A DNA stretch of 64,000 bases, taken from positions 124,001-188,000 of the forward strand of contig CAZPKG010000004.1 in assembly GCA_964587105.1 (NCBI GenBank). Direction: 5' to 3'. The translations under genes were made by a program, and so were the position numbers. The stretch is from JABWCQ01 sp964587105. Its GTDB lineage: Bacteria; Electryoneota; RPQS01. The notes beneath the pieces were generated by a model, which saw nothing but the letters and a program-made list of their open reading frames with translations, had not been told where the DNA came from and did no database searches. Shown piece after piece: positions 46,101-54,800 of this stretch (the stretch's first letter is position 1; every line of letters starts with the position of its first letter).

Positions 46101-48187
46101 ATACCATCACTATTTGCTCAAATGGCTGGATCGCTTTTGGGAATGAAAGCTGGTGCGACGAGCCATTTGATCGTTCGATTCCTGCGGTGATGGCGCCGCA
46201 AAACATGGTAGCAATCTATTGGGATGATCTAAGGACCAGTTCGACGGGCGACGGAGTCTGGGTTTACTTCGACCATACCATATCTGCATATGTCATTCAG
46301 TGGAGAGCAACCGGCGGGGGCGTCGCATATAATCAAGCCGAGCTTGATTTCGAGATCATGATCCTGGATCCGGCTGTGTATCCTTCAAATGACGAGAATG
46401 ACAAGCTCGTGTTTCTTTACAGAGATGTTACCATGAATTTGGGAGCTGTTGATCAATCTGAGGACATCGGCGGTTGCACGATTGGGATTCAGGATCATTC
46501 TGGAACTAAAGGATTGCAGCTGGTTCATCGAAATCAATATGCTCCGGGCGTGGCCGAGATCACAGATGGCCGTGTCATACTTCTTCAAACCGATATCAGA
46601 CCATTGCGCGGCAATCTGGAAGGTTACGTAACCGACATACAAACAGGCGCGCCCTTTCCCAATGCGGTTGTGAGTTTGCTTGGCACGTCACGGCAGGAAT
46701 CTACCGACGCGCAAGGTTTTTATCGAATAAACGACGTAATGGTTGGAACCTACACGGCAATCGCCCATAGCGCAGGTTACAATGACGCCGTGGCATCGGA
46801 AATCGAAATCATTAATGACAGCACCCTAACCGTAAATTTCGACTTACTCCATCCGGAATTTGAAACATCACGCGATACGATTCGTGAGTCATTGGTGGAT
46901 GGTCCCACGATGCAAACAAGCTTCGAAATTTCCAATGCGGGCAACGGGCCGTTAGATTACGGGATCGAAATTGTCTTCACAAATAACGGCGAACCGGTGC
47001 GGCCATGGGAAAGCTTAGGCCACATCAATATTACGGACTTAACTCAGGATACACGCATTCTCGGTTGCGAATTTGCGAATGAAAATTGGTATGCGACAGG
47101 TTCAAATGGCACAAACGGCGACAACTTTGTTCATGTCTTTGATCGCGATGGGAATTACATTAGATCATTTCCTCAGCCATCCGTTGATCCAATTGGAATG
47201 TATGACTTGGCCTGGGATGGGCAGTATCTCTATGGATCGGAGAGCGGAACCGGAATCCTGCAAGGCTTCAATTTCAACGGCAACGATCAGGCGTCAGTCG
47301 CTTGCACCGCAGTCAATCCGGCGCGTGCAATTGCCTATGATCCCGCGACGGATCATTTTTGGGTGGCCGACTTAACGTCTGACATTTATGAAATTGACCG
47401 ATCCGGTAACTGGATTTCTTCGATCGAGAACGCCGACGCTATTCCGATTTCCGGACTGGCATGGCGCCCCGATGAGCCCAACGGTTATAAGCTATACGCA
47501 TTGAGTCAGAATAACTCAGTGGCCTTGTGGCGAATTCACCCCGCAACTCACGCCTTCGAGTTCGTCAGGCAATTGGCCGGCAACGCAAGCGATCAAGCCG
47601 CAGGCTGTGCCATCACGACGGATTGGAACAACGCACTCTGGACACTCGGTGCTGTCCTTCAAAACCAGGCCGGAGACCGTCTCGAAGTCTTCAACATGGG
47701 ACTCAGATCGTCATGGATAACCGTGACACCGATAAATGCAACGGTTGGCGGAGGTCAAACACAAACGGTGGCGCTTAGTTTTGACGGTTCACATTTGCGG
47801 CCTGATCAATATCATGTTTCGCTATTGATTGCTTGCCCAGTGCTGGAGCGAATTTTTGAAAGGCCGGTTGAGCTGACCGTAATCTACGACAGCGCTCCGT
47901 CGAGTGACTATCCAGAGCTTCCCGCGCGATATGCGCTATTCCAGAATTTCCCCAACCCATTTAACTCCGCTACCACAATCTCCTATGATTTGAAAATTGC
48001 GGGGCACACCGCACTAAATATCTACAACATAACCGGCCAGATTGTCGAGTCGCTTGTGGACGAAGATCAGCTTGCGGGCAATCACAAGGTCGTCTTCAAT
48101 AATCCGAGTTTGCCCAGCGGACTCTACTTCGCGCGCCTGACCAGCGGTGACTTTACAAAGACAACTAAAATGATTCTGCTGAAGTAA
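43187..48187 (+). CDS. T9SS-secreted C25-family protein, probably catalytically inactive
   Basis: The protein has 1666 residues; CCGGAGG lies 5-6 nt before ATG and a signal peptide ends near AFA. A C25-type propeptide region ('GAPAVPRVTRLYRV') leads into a caspase-like domain ('HVCIVGDPQGNF...PDVSIGRISV', about 235-570). In active gingipains the dyad is His in a GHG motif and Cys in an A-C-x-N/T-G motif. Here the equivalents appear to be Tyr439 (AGYWIG) and Gly465 (MAGGTGYF), so both are lost. Ig-like repeats follow, then the 'FGYYAFDD...SNGWIAFGN' module also found at 4641, a carboxypeptidase-regulatory-like domain ('GYVTDIQTGAPFPNAVVSLLGT') and a beta-propeller-like region. A T9SS tail (QNFPNPFNSATT, ending KMILLK) completes it. 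It is likely a surface binding or structural protein. Confidence 0.85.
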   Translation: MKRFLVALLLVFSVHCAFAAGPSVPISMFGTPEITGLAPDPLSVTSSSPSLTTISMVNPAIEITNENLDFQSCQVATLLGEPVVSEPGAPAVPRVTRLYRVPELGSIELAIRAAEFDVIENYNAFPFPIEEAGSMRYERDPAFYRQDAWYPENVAEISEPMIFRDFRTVTVTLNPVQVNPVTHQARVYHNISVDIVASDQPGLNELTRPHRPSGAYASLYRGSILNLEDSALDDETTTPGTYLIVARDNATLNPWVDSLVEWRTRCGFDVVLRRFTALPTSLQVKNTIQEVFDNSVPPLEHVCIVGDPQGNFAIPTNSNSGMDHYYARLAGNDIIPDVSIGRISVSDQSQMSTTWRKLVAYEREPLIDSTGWFSKSLLYAIVGMQQPTNLLVTQWADQQLREFTGIQNNTISFATGQANAQFIQNQFNSGISLFLYAGYWIGTLQDISSSCLSGSRLPVCVLMAGGTGYFENNFSLAEAFTFAGTPTSPRGGVAAIGYLGADENGPFFRTFGVGFIRGISSLQLDRVGLCQMAGFLTLHETYGGNNQIYTQRLPHVNLMGDPALRMWTDIPTTLSVVHPTAIAIGAREFQVTVSESMTGMPIPDALVVAQIQNESPIRVLTDSAGFARLPVAIDNLGTLKLTVTKHNCKPFLADVPCQSADLMVSIDALIIDDDNIGETSGNNNHEFNPGEVIDLDIVLENFGTTIEGTNISAELVSPSPEVQVINSISGYPNLQPGQQSVGLTAFRIHVSPNMQDESSTMLELHVTASNEENISAIPVLCHAGDAEFVSYEILALPWDPGTSRDVILTIANLGTLPMSGVTGELISRDSSVTVLDNGGVFGDIQVGGSATNAPDVFTVAASSLTPRGHQAQMRLIIETATGFHDSVDFSMACGAAAPIDPAGPDAFGYYAFDDIDTAYDSHPTFEYLDLSTGGIGEDLNLNDPGEKTDHTVIYSVVRELPFQFTYYGQTFDTITICSNGWIAFGNESWCDEPFDRSIPAVMAPQNMVAIYWDDLRTSSTGDGVWVYFDHTISAYVIQWRATGGGVAYNQAELDFEIMILDPAVYPSNDENDKLVFLYRDVTMNLGAVDQSEDIGGCTIGIQDHSGTKGLQLVHRNQYAPGVAEITDGRVILLQTDIRPLRGNLEGYVTDIQTGAPFPNAVVSLLGTSRQESTDAQGFYRINDVMVGTYTAIAHSAGYNDAVASEIEIINDSTLTVNFDLLHPEFETSRDTIRESLVDGPTMQTSFEISNAGNGPLDYGIEIVFTNNGEPVRPWESLGHINITDLTQDTRILGCEFANENWYATGSNGTNGDNFVHVFDRDGNYIRSFPQPSVDPIGMYDLAWDGQYLYGSESGTGILQGFNFNGNDQASVACTAVNPARAIAYDPATDHFWVADLTSDIYEIDRSGNWISSIENADAIPISGLAWRPDEPNGYKLYALSQNNSVALWRIHPATHAFEFVRQLAGNASDQAAGCAITTDWNNALWTLGAVLQNQAGDRLEVFNMGLRSSWITVTPINATVGGGQTQTVALSFDGSHLRPDQYHVSLLIACPVLERIFERPVELTVIYDSAPSSDYPELPARYALFQNFPNPFNSATTISYDLKIAGHTALNIYNITGQIVESLVDEDQLAGNHKVVFNNPSLPSGLYFARLTSGDFTKTTKMILLK

Positions 48188-48208
48188 AACTCATTTTCAT
48201 AAAATAAG

Positions 48209-48237
48209 AAGAGGGGACGCGGTTGTGTCCCCTCTTT
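48209..48237. terminator. Terminator between the second C25-family gene and the convergent rrf2 gene
   Basis: AAGAGGGGAC (48209-48218) pairs with GTCCCCTCTT (48227-48236) around an 8-nt loop. The T-run is short (TTT), so termination strength is uncertain. Confidence 0.7.
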
Positions 48238-48322
48238 GCTCTTTGCATGAAGCGTCTAAGCTTATGCCCTATTGGACGGTGACAGCGCAACTGCCAATCC
48301 ACCCGAAATCAGTTCGAACAAA

Positions 48323-48787
48323 CTAAGCCTGCCGTTTCGATCTCTTTTTTACTGCGGTTTCAAGCAGGCTATTTCGTTGTTCTTCGCGCATCGCGGATAG
48401 ATCCGCGATGGACGTCGATTTCAAGAAATCCTCGATTGCAGTTTTTGTTTTCTTCCAGTGCTTGTGGATGCAACAAGCCGTCTCATCACTGCACACACCG
48501 CAGCCGAGCAGGCAGTCTTTTGCAAGAGTCAGGCCGTCATACAACAGAAAAATATCGTACAGCGAAATAGTCTCAGGCTTCTTAGCCAGTGCAAAACCTC
48601 CGCCCGGTCCGCGTGCGCCGGAAACAATTCCGTTTGCCGATAATTCTCTTAAAAGTTTGGATAGAAATGGAGCAGGCAAATTTTCAGAATCCGCTATCAC
48701 GGCTCCCAGCACCGGGCCGTTGGATTTGTTTTGCGCCAGATAAACTAACGCTCGAATTGCGTAACTCGTTTGCTTGGAAAAAATCAT
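48323..48787 (-). CDS. Rrf2-family regulator with cysteine cluster
   Basis: I choose ATG 48787 because it starts at the conserved Rrf2 N-terminus (MIFSKQTSYAIRALVYLA), giving 154 residues. The winged helix is followed by the glycine-rich wing 'GARGPGGGFALAKKP'. The sensor region holds Cys92, Cys96, Cys99, Cys105, Cys106 and His108. Cys92/Cys99/Cys105 sit where IscR and NsrR place their iron-sulphur ligands. Members sense NO, redox or cluster status. It is divergent from a second Rrf2 gene that leads the nitrate operon, so control of nitrate or NO response is likely. Which of the two binds the shared control region cannot be told. Confidence 0.88.
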   Translation of the reverse strand: MIFSKQTSYAIRALVYLAQNKSNGPVLGAVIADSENLPAPFLSKLLRELSANGIVSGARGPGGGFALAKKPETISLYDIFLLYDGLTLAKDCLLGCGVCSDETACCIHKHWKKTKTAIEDFLKSTSIADLSAMREEQRNSLLETAVKKRSKRQA

Positions 48788-48974
48788 CGGTCTCGAAATG
48801 CAATTGGAATACAACACAAAGTATGTTTGTCATACATATATAATAGTGAATTAACCTGTCTATTGCCATTGAAGATCAACCACAATCGCGAATTTGCGGG
48901 AGTAGATGACTTAGCAGATCAGGAGCTGAGCATTACTGACGCCAGACCAAGAGTCCTCCTTAGGAAAAATAATT

Positions 48975-49011
48975 ATAGATATTTTTATCCAAAAATACGA
49001 TAAATTTTATC
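48975..49011. promoter_or_regulatory. Upstream GATAAA/TTTATC operator candidate
   Basis: ATAGATATTTTTATCCA (48975-48991) recurs with one change at 49099-49115. Next to it GATAAA-T-TTTATC (48999-49011) is an inverted repeat with a 1-base centre. Repeated half-sites at two places around the promoter suggest cooperative binding by a dimeric regulator such as an Rrf2 protein. Confidence 0.45.
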
Positions 49012-49062
49012 TACTAATTTGTAAATATTACAGATACAGAAACAGTTGAATAGCTTCATAAT

Positions 49063-49091
49063 TTGACAAAGGGCTAAACTCAAATTATATT
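49063..49091 (+). promoter_or_regulatory. Promoter of the nitrate-reduction operon
   Basis: TTGACA (49063-49068) and TATATT (49086-49091) are 17 bases apart, close to sigma70 consensus. Transcription would start near 49098, about 20 bases before the rrf2 ATG. No other promoter is evident before the nar genes. Confidence 0.65.
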
Positions 49092-49093
49092 TA

Positions 49094-49113
49094 GATAAAT
49101 AGACATTTTTATC
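49094..49113. promoter_or_regulatory. Operator candidate at the nitrate-operon start site
   Basis: GATAAA (49094-49099) and TTTATC (49108-49113) form an inverted repeat with an 8-base spacer exactly at the predicted transcription start, as expected for repression. The same half-sites occur upstream at 48984-49011. Confidence 0.45.
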
Positions 49114-49117
49114 CATT

Positions 49118-49549
49118 ATGTTGTTTTCCAATTCAGCAGCATACGCAGTCCGCGCGCTTGTCTGGTTGGCCCGGCAACCCAAAGACAGCCGGTGGCTGGC
49201 GACAGATGTAGCCCGCATGGAGGGAATTCCACAACCTTATCTCAGTAAGGTTCTCGGAGTTCTTTCTTCGCAGGGCTTCATCTCTTCGACTCGCGGACCG
49301 AAGGGAGGGTACGTCCTCGTGCAGGCGCCGGACACGATAACTCTGCTGAAGGTTTCAGAACTGTTCGACTCCGAAAAACGACTTACCTCATGCGTCTTTG
49401 CATACACCGCCTGTGGACATTGCGAACATTGTCCGTTTGGTGAACTCTGGAACGGCACGCGCGACTCGATTCGTCATTTCCTCGAATCTACAACCATTGA
49501 AGCGCTTGCACGAATCAATGGAATCAACGAACAGACCTGTAATGGTTGA
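49118..49549 (+). CDS. Rrf2-family regulator leading the nitrate operon
   Basis: The protein has 143 residues from ATG 49118. There is no ribosome-binding site, and the leader is short and AT-rich. The N-terminus 'MLFSNSAAYAVRALVWLA' and wing 'STRGPKGGYVLVQAPDTITLL' are typical Rrf2. The sensor region has Cys92, Cys99, Cys102 and Cys105 (SCVFAYTACGHCEHCPFG), the same C92/C99/C105 frame as the divergent paralogue. The 'LTSCVFAYTACGHCEHCPFGELW' region resembles Rrf2 proteins found beside denitrification genes. A [2Fe-2S] or [4Fe-4S] NO/redox sensor is inferred. Its 3' end overlaps moaA by 8 bases, so it is co-transcribed with the pathway it probably controls. Confidence 0.88.
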   Translation: MLFSNSAAYAVRALVWLARQPKDSRWLATDVARMEGIPQPYLSKVLGVLSSQGFISSTRGPKGGYVLVQAPDTITLLKVSELFDSEKRLTSCVFAYTACGHCEHCPFGELWNGTRDSIRHFLESTTIEALARINGINEQTCNG

Positions 49550-50591
49550 AAGCCCCTCATTGAAAACGTCAGATACAACGAATAGCGCTCAAGGTAGTCG
49601 CGACTCCCGCCTAATCGACCGTTTCGGAAGGGTTCATGATTATCTAAGAATCTCCGTGACGGACCGCTGCAACTTGCGTTGCACCTACTGCATGCCCGCA
49701 GCCGGATTAAAGTGGAGGAGCACCGAGCACCTATTGAGCAACGACGAGATAATGGCCGTCGCTAGTCTCATGGCTCAGATGGGTGTTCGCAAAATCCGTC
49801 TTACTGGGGGTGAGCCTACAACGCGAATCGATCTCGCTGAGCTTGTAGCACGGTTAAAAACAATTGAAGGAATAGAGACTGTTTCGCTGACCACGAACGG
49901 GGTCTTGTTTGCTCAGTATGCGCAGGCGCTGAAACAAGCTGGGTTGGACGGAGTAAACATCAGCTTGGACAGCTTAGATCGCGATAATTTCGCCAGAATT
50001 GCACGACGGGATATGTTGCCAAAGGTTCTCGCCTCAATCGACGCGGCACTCGAATGCGCGTTCCTGCCTCTTAAAATCAATATGGTCGTCATGGCTGGAG
50101 TAAATGAGCATGAGATGCTTGACTTTGTCGAGCTGGCTCGCGCAAAACCCGTAAATGTGCGATTCATCGAGTATATGCCGTTCAAGGGAAACCAATGGGA
50201 TCCCACAGGAGTCGTCTCCTACGCCGCCATGCGCGCCCGCATCGATCAACAATATCCGCTGCACGCCATGCCCGAGACATATATTGAAAACCGCGTCGCG
50301 GAGGACTATATGATTCCTGGCTTTCAGGGCAAAATCAGTTTCATTGCTTCGATGTCGCGCAGTTTTTGTGCAACGTGTTCACGCCTCAGATTAACCGCCG
50401 ATGGCGCGCTTAAGGCCTGCCTTTTCTTTCCGGCACAAATACAACTGCGTGAACACCTTCGGCGAGGAGCTTCGAATGTTGAACTCAAAGATTTGATTTC
50501 ACTCGCAGTGCTTGGCAAACCTGAAGGCCATCCCGATCCGAGTGAACTAACTGCTCTGAATGATTTGAGCATGATTGAAATTGGAGGATAG
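49542..50591 (+). CDS. moaA: MoaA, GTP 3',8-cyclase (molybdenum cofactor biosynthesis)
   Basis: I choose ATG 49542, overlapping the rrf2 stop; ATG 49518 is an alternative, and neither has a clear ribosome site. The 349 residues include the radical-SAM cluster Cys43/Cys47/Cys50 (CNLRCTYC), 'LTGGEPTTR' for SAM binding and the C-terminal second cluster Cys276/Cys279/Cys293 that binds the GTP substrate. The C-terminal Gly-Gly (EIGG) required in MoaA is present. MoaA starts Moco synthesis by converting GTP to 3',8-cyclo-H2GTP. The other moa/moe genes are not in this window. Its place ahead of narGHJI indicates local supply of cofactor for the nitrate reductase. Confidence 0.95.
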   Translation: MVESPSLKTSDTTNSAQGSRDSRLIDRFGRVHDYLRISVTDRCNLRCTYCMPAAGLKWRSTEHLLSNDEIMAVASLMAQMGVRKIRLTGGEPTTRIDLAELVARLKTIEGIETVSLTTNGVLFAQYAQALKQAGLDGVNISLDSLDRDNFARIARRDMLPKVLASIDAALECAFLPLKINMVVMAGVNEHEMLDFVELARAKPVNVRFIEYMPFKGNQWDPTGVVSYAAMRARIDQQYPLHAMPETYIENRVAEDYMIPGFQGKISFIASMSRSFCATCSRLRLTADGALKACLFFPAQIQLREHLRRGASNVELKDLISLAVLGKPEGHPDPSELTALNDLSMIEIGG

Positions 50592-50594
50592 CAG

Positions 50595-51116
50595 ATGTCA
50601 GAAAATGTGATCCACTCTGAACATCAAACAGTCAACGGCCGCATCGTCGCAATCTCGACAAGCGTCAAGCGGGGAATACCCAAATCGAATCAGAATGAAG
50701 TCCGCCTGATCGAGAACTGGGGAATGGAAAACGACGTGCACGCAGGGAATTGGCACCGGCAAATCAGCATTTTGGCTATGGAAAGCGTCCAGAAAATGCG
50801 CGACAAAGGTGTGCCTGTCCGCCCGGGAGCCTTTGCCGAAAACCTTACGACGGAGTTTATAGACATTCCCAATTTGAGCATCGGAACTCTCGTTACAATC
50901 GGCGAATCAGAGTTGGAAATCACCCAGATCGGCAAGGAATGTCACCAGAAATGCGCAATATACTATCGCGCCGGAGATTGTGTAATGCCGCGTGAGGGAA
51001 TCTTTGCGATCGTGAAAAAAGGCGGCGTCATTAAAGTGGGGGATCCAGTCGTCGTCCACCTAACCCCGTTTGACAAATCAGCAATTCAAATGAGTGTCAG
51101 CGAGGCTGTGTCATGA
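50595..51116 (+). CDS. MOSC-domain protein
   Basis: The protein has 173 residues starting 3 bases after moaA. 'GRIVAISTSVKRGIPKSNQNEVRLIENWGMENDVHAG' and 'RPGAFAENLTTEFIDIPNLSIGTLVTIGESELEITQIGKECHQKC' are the MOSC beta-barrel core, including the conserved cysteine. MOSC domains bind or handle the molybdenum cofactor and occur in Moco sulphurase and mARC/YiiM proteins. This is the short stand-alone form often encoded beside moaA or mogA. A role in Moco maturation for NarG is likely from context but the reaction is unknown. The stop overlaps the next start (ATGA). Confidence 0.9.
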   Translation: MSENVIHSEHQTVNGRIVAISTSVKRGIPKSNQNEVRLIENWGMENDVHAGNWHRQISILAMESVQKMRDKGVPVRPGAFAENLTTEFIDIPNLSIGTLVTIGESELEITQIGKECHQKCAIYYRAGDCVMPREGIFAIVKKGGVIKVGDPVVVHLTPFDKSAIQMSVSEAVS

Positions 51117-51895
51117 CAAGGATTGTGATCGCAACATTAATCATTTGCTTTTGCACGTTGACTCACGCCCGCGCACAATCGAGCGACTCACTTGCGAGCG
51201 CGGACACGACGATGCAAATCGACGTCCCCGCACAGGCCTTTGCGCAAAAGTGCGCAGGCTGCCACACGGTCGGCGGAGGCAAGCTAACCGGGCCGGACCT
51301 GTTGCCGACACAAGCTTGGCCGAGGCAAGAGCTTGCGGCAAAAGTGAAACTGATGGAACAACGTGTCGGACCTCTTTCGTCCGATGAAATCACTCAATAT
51401 GTCGAGTTGCTGCAAGATTCACGCGCACAAGACCGCATTCGTGTTGCGCAAGAACTCGCCAGTAAAGCCGTTGCCGCTACGCTTGAACCTGCCTCGGCGA
51501 AGATTGGCAGGAATCTATTCGAGGGTGTAACACCGCTCGCAAACGGCGGCGTCGCATGTATTACTTGTCATCGTGCAGGATCCCAAGGTGGAACTCTCGG
51601 CCCCGATCTCAGCGCCTTACATTCGCGCATGGGAAAAGTGGCAATGACATCCGCCATTCAACAAACGAACTTTCCGGTAATGTCGGGAACATACAAAAAT
51701 AAACCTGTAACCGCACAAGAAGCTGTGCACATTGCCGAATATCTCACAAATCCCGAGCTAATGCCGGCGGCGAGCATCGCCGACAACGCTCCGATCTTCG
51801 GCGCCTCACTCGGAGTGCTTAGCTTAATAATTGTAGTCGGACTTTATCGTAACCGCTCGCGCAGCGGCCTTGCGCGCCAACGAGGTGTAGCATGA
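51113..51895 (+). CDS. Membrane-anchored di-haem cytochrome c
   Basis: The protein has 260 residues. A signal peptide (to about residue 21, ARA) is followed by two haem c sites, CAGCH (47-51) and CITCH (149-153), each in a cytochrome c domain with downstream Met candidates. A C-terminal membrane helix (about 231-249) with a basic end anchors it with the haems in the periplasm. It overlaps both neighbours by ATGA. A di-haem cytochrome c (NarC) is also encoded directly ahead of narG in Thermus, where it links the nitrate reductase to electron donors. A similar role here is inferred from position and haem count; homology to Thermus NarC was not tested. Confidence 0.88.
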   Translation: MTRIVIATLIICFCTLTHARAQSSDSLASADTTMQIDVPAQAFAQKCAGCHTVGGGKLTGPDLLPTQAWPRQELAAKVKLMEQRVGPLSSDEITQYVELLQDSRAQDRIRVAQELASKAVAATLEPASAKIGRNLFEGVTPLANGGVACITCHRAGSQGGTLGPDLSALHSRMGKVAMTSAIQQTNFPVMSGTYKNKPVTAQEAVHIAEYLTNPELMPAASIADNAPIFGASLGVLSLIIVVGLYRNRSRSGLARQRGVA

Positions 51896-54800
51896 GTTGG
51901 ATCACCGATCTCTTCGATCCCAAGCAGCGCGAATGGGAAGATTTCTACCGTAACCGTTGGTCTTATGACAAGATCATCCGCAGCACGCACGGTGTAAACT
52001 GCACAGGTGGATGCAGTTGGAATATCTATGTCAAGAATGGCATCGTCACGTGGGAAATGCAGGCGTTGGACTATCCGATTATCGACAAGGATATTCCGCC
52101 CTACGAGCCGCGCGGCTGTCAACGCGGCATTTCCTATTCGTGGTACATTTACAGCCCGATCCGCGTCAAGTACCCATATGTACGAGGCGTGCTGATTGAC
52201 CTGTGGCGCGAAGCCAAACTGCAATTCCCTGATGACCCCGTCGGTGCATGGAACTCAATAGTTTCAAATCCCGAATCGCGCGCGAAGTATCATTCCGCAC
52301 GCGGTAAAGGCGGACTGCGGCGCTTCAGTTGGGACGAAGCGCTTGAATTGCTTGCCGCTGCGAATATTCACACCGTGATGAAGCACGGCCCCGATCGCAT
52401 TGCAGGCTTTTCTCCAATTCCCGCGATGTCTATGGTCAGCTACGCTGCCGGAGCGCGCTTCATGCAGCTCATGGGCGGCGTATCGCTTTCATTCTATGAT
52501 TGGTATTGCGACTTGCCTCCGGCGTCTCCCGAAATTTGGGGGGAGCAAACCGACGTGGCGGAGAGCGCCGATTGGTTCAAGTCAAACTTCATCGCGGTTG
52601 TCGGATCAAACGTCTTGATGACACGCACTCCCGACGCACACTTTCTGGTGGAAGCACGGCATCGCGGCGCGAAAGTCGTTGTGTTCTCACCGGACTTCTC
52701 GATGGTGTCAAAAGTTTCTGACGAGTGGGTTCCCATTCATCAAGGGCAGGACTCTGCGTTTTGGATGTCGGTTGGCCACACAATCTTGCGCGAGAACTAT
52801 GTTGAGCGCACGGTTCCGTTCTTCGTGGATTATCAAAAGCAATACACGGACGGCCCGATTCTGGTTGAATTGCACAAACAGGCCGACGGCACATTCAGGC
52901 CCGGGCAATATCTGCGCGCAGCGCAGGTTGAAGAAACCAAGAGTGTAGACAATGCGCAATGGAAATTCTTCATGCTTGACTCGAAGAGTGGTGAGCTACG
53001 CTTACCGCAAGGCACAATCGGTCATCGCTGGCAAAAGAAGAAGGGTCAATGGAATCTAAAGCTTGAAGATGAGCGGACGGGCAATGCATTTGATCCGCGT
53101 TTGATGCTCGATCCAGCGCAAGATGAAAAGATTACGGTGTCATTGCCGGAGTTTTCCTCCGAGCAGGGAGACGATTGGGTAAAGACGACTGTTCCCGCAC
53201 GCAAAATCAAGACTGTGAGCGGCGACGTCTATGTCACAACGGCATTTGAACTGCTCATTGCAAGATACGGTGTCAATCGAGATGCCGCACACCCGACCCC
53301 GTATGACGAGCCGGATCAAGCATATACTCCTGCATGGCAAGAGAAATTCACCGGAGTCTCCGGCGACGTCGTGCTGCAGTTTGCGCGCGAATGGGCAATG
53401 ACCGCTGAAAAGAGCGGCGGAAAGTGCAGTGTAATCATCGGCGCGGGCGTGAATCACTGGTATCACAATAATCTGATCTATCGCTCAATCATCTCAAGTT
53501 TAATGCTTTGCGGATGTGTCGGGAAGAATGGCGGCGGATTAAATCACTACGTCGGTCAAGAAAAACTTGTGCCGCAGACGTCGTGGGCGCCCATTGCGTT
53601 CGGCACGGATTGGTCTGCACCGCCACGGTTGCAGAATACTCCGTCTTTTCACTATGTAAACTCCGATCAATGGCGTTACGATTCCAAGTTCGACGACATT
53701 TGCCCTGTGGCCGATCGTTCTCACAGCATGGCTCACGGCCACACCATTGACAAACAAATTCAAGCCGTGCGATCCGGCTGGCTTCCTTCCTATCCGCAGT
53801 TTGATCAGTCATCATTGGAAGTTGCAAAAGAAGCGCGAAACAGTGGCGCGACAGATGAGGCAACGATAGTCAAGAACGTCGTCGAGAGATTAAAAGCGAA
53901 GAAACTGAAATTCGCCGTAGAAGATCCCGATTCACCGAAGTGCTTCCCGCGGCTGTTCTACATTTGGCGCGGCAACGCACTTCTCTCTTCTGCAAAGGGC
54001 CACGAGTATTTCCTGAAACACTACTTGGGCACGCATACAAATCTGATTGCGAAAGAGCAGGCCAAAGAGCACGTCGAAGAAGTAACGTGGCATGACAAAG
54101 TCGAACTCGGAAAGATGGACCTCGTGGTTGACTTGAATTACCGCATGGATTCATCCGCCCTCTATTCCGACGTCATTCTTCCCGCCGCGACCTACTACGA
54201 AAAGAACGATCTGAACTCAACGGATATGCACAGCTTCATACATCCGTTGCAAGCGGCGGTCCCTGCATGTTGGGAATCGAAGAGTGACTGGGATATCTTC
54301 CGTGAAGTAGCGAAAGTAACGTCTAAACTTGCCGAACGATATCTTCCCGATCCCGTTGAAGACGTTGTAACGGCTCCGCTCGCGCACGACACTCCCGCCG
54401 AAATCGCGCAGCCATCCGTCAAGGACTGGTCAAAGGGTGAATGTGAGGCTATTCCCGGCAAGACGATGCCAAACATAAAAGTTGTCAAGCGAGACTACAA
54501 GAATGTTATCAACAAATTTATCAGTCTCGGACCCAACTTCCGCAATGGCCTTGGGATGCACGGCGTGCAATTTGAAGTTGCCGACATGTACGACGCTTAC
54601 ATGGAAAATAATCCGACCGAGAAGTGGGGCGGAGGAGTTTATCCTTCATTGCGGGAGGACGTACTCGTATGTGAAGCGATTCTGAATTTTGCGCCGGAGA
54701 CGAACGGCGAATTGGCTTATAGGTCATACCAATCCGAAGCCATACGCACGGGTATGGATCATTCACATTCCGCCGAGAAAACGCGCTCGATTCGGATCAC

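Larger units (their letters stand above)
48788..49117. other. AT-rich control region between two divergent rrf2 genes
   Basis: A 330-base gap without a gene. The left part has GTATG-TTTGT-CATAC (48821-48835) close to the minus-strand gene. The middle (48843-48960) shows nothing recognisable. The right part has five GATAAA/TTTATC half-sites and a near-perfect promoter for the nitrate operon. Confidence 0.75.

Noticed and set aside
51892..52020. Tat signal on NarG (periplasmic-facing nitrate reductase)
   Set aside because: The N-terminus MSWITDLFDPKQREWEDFYRN has no twin arginine or hydrophobic stretch, and the first cluster ligand is already at residue 33.
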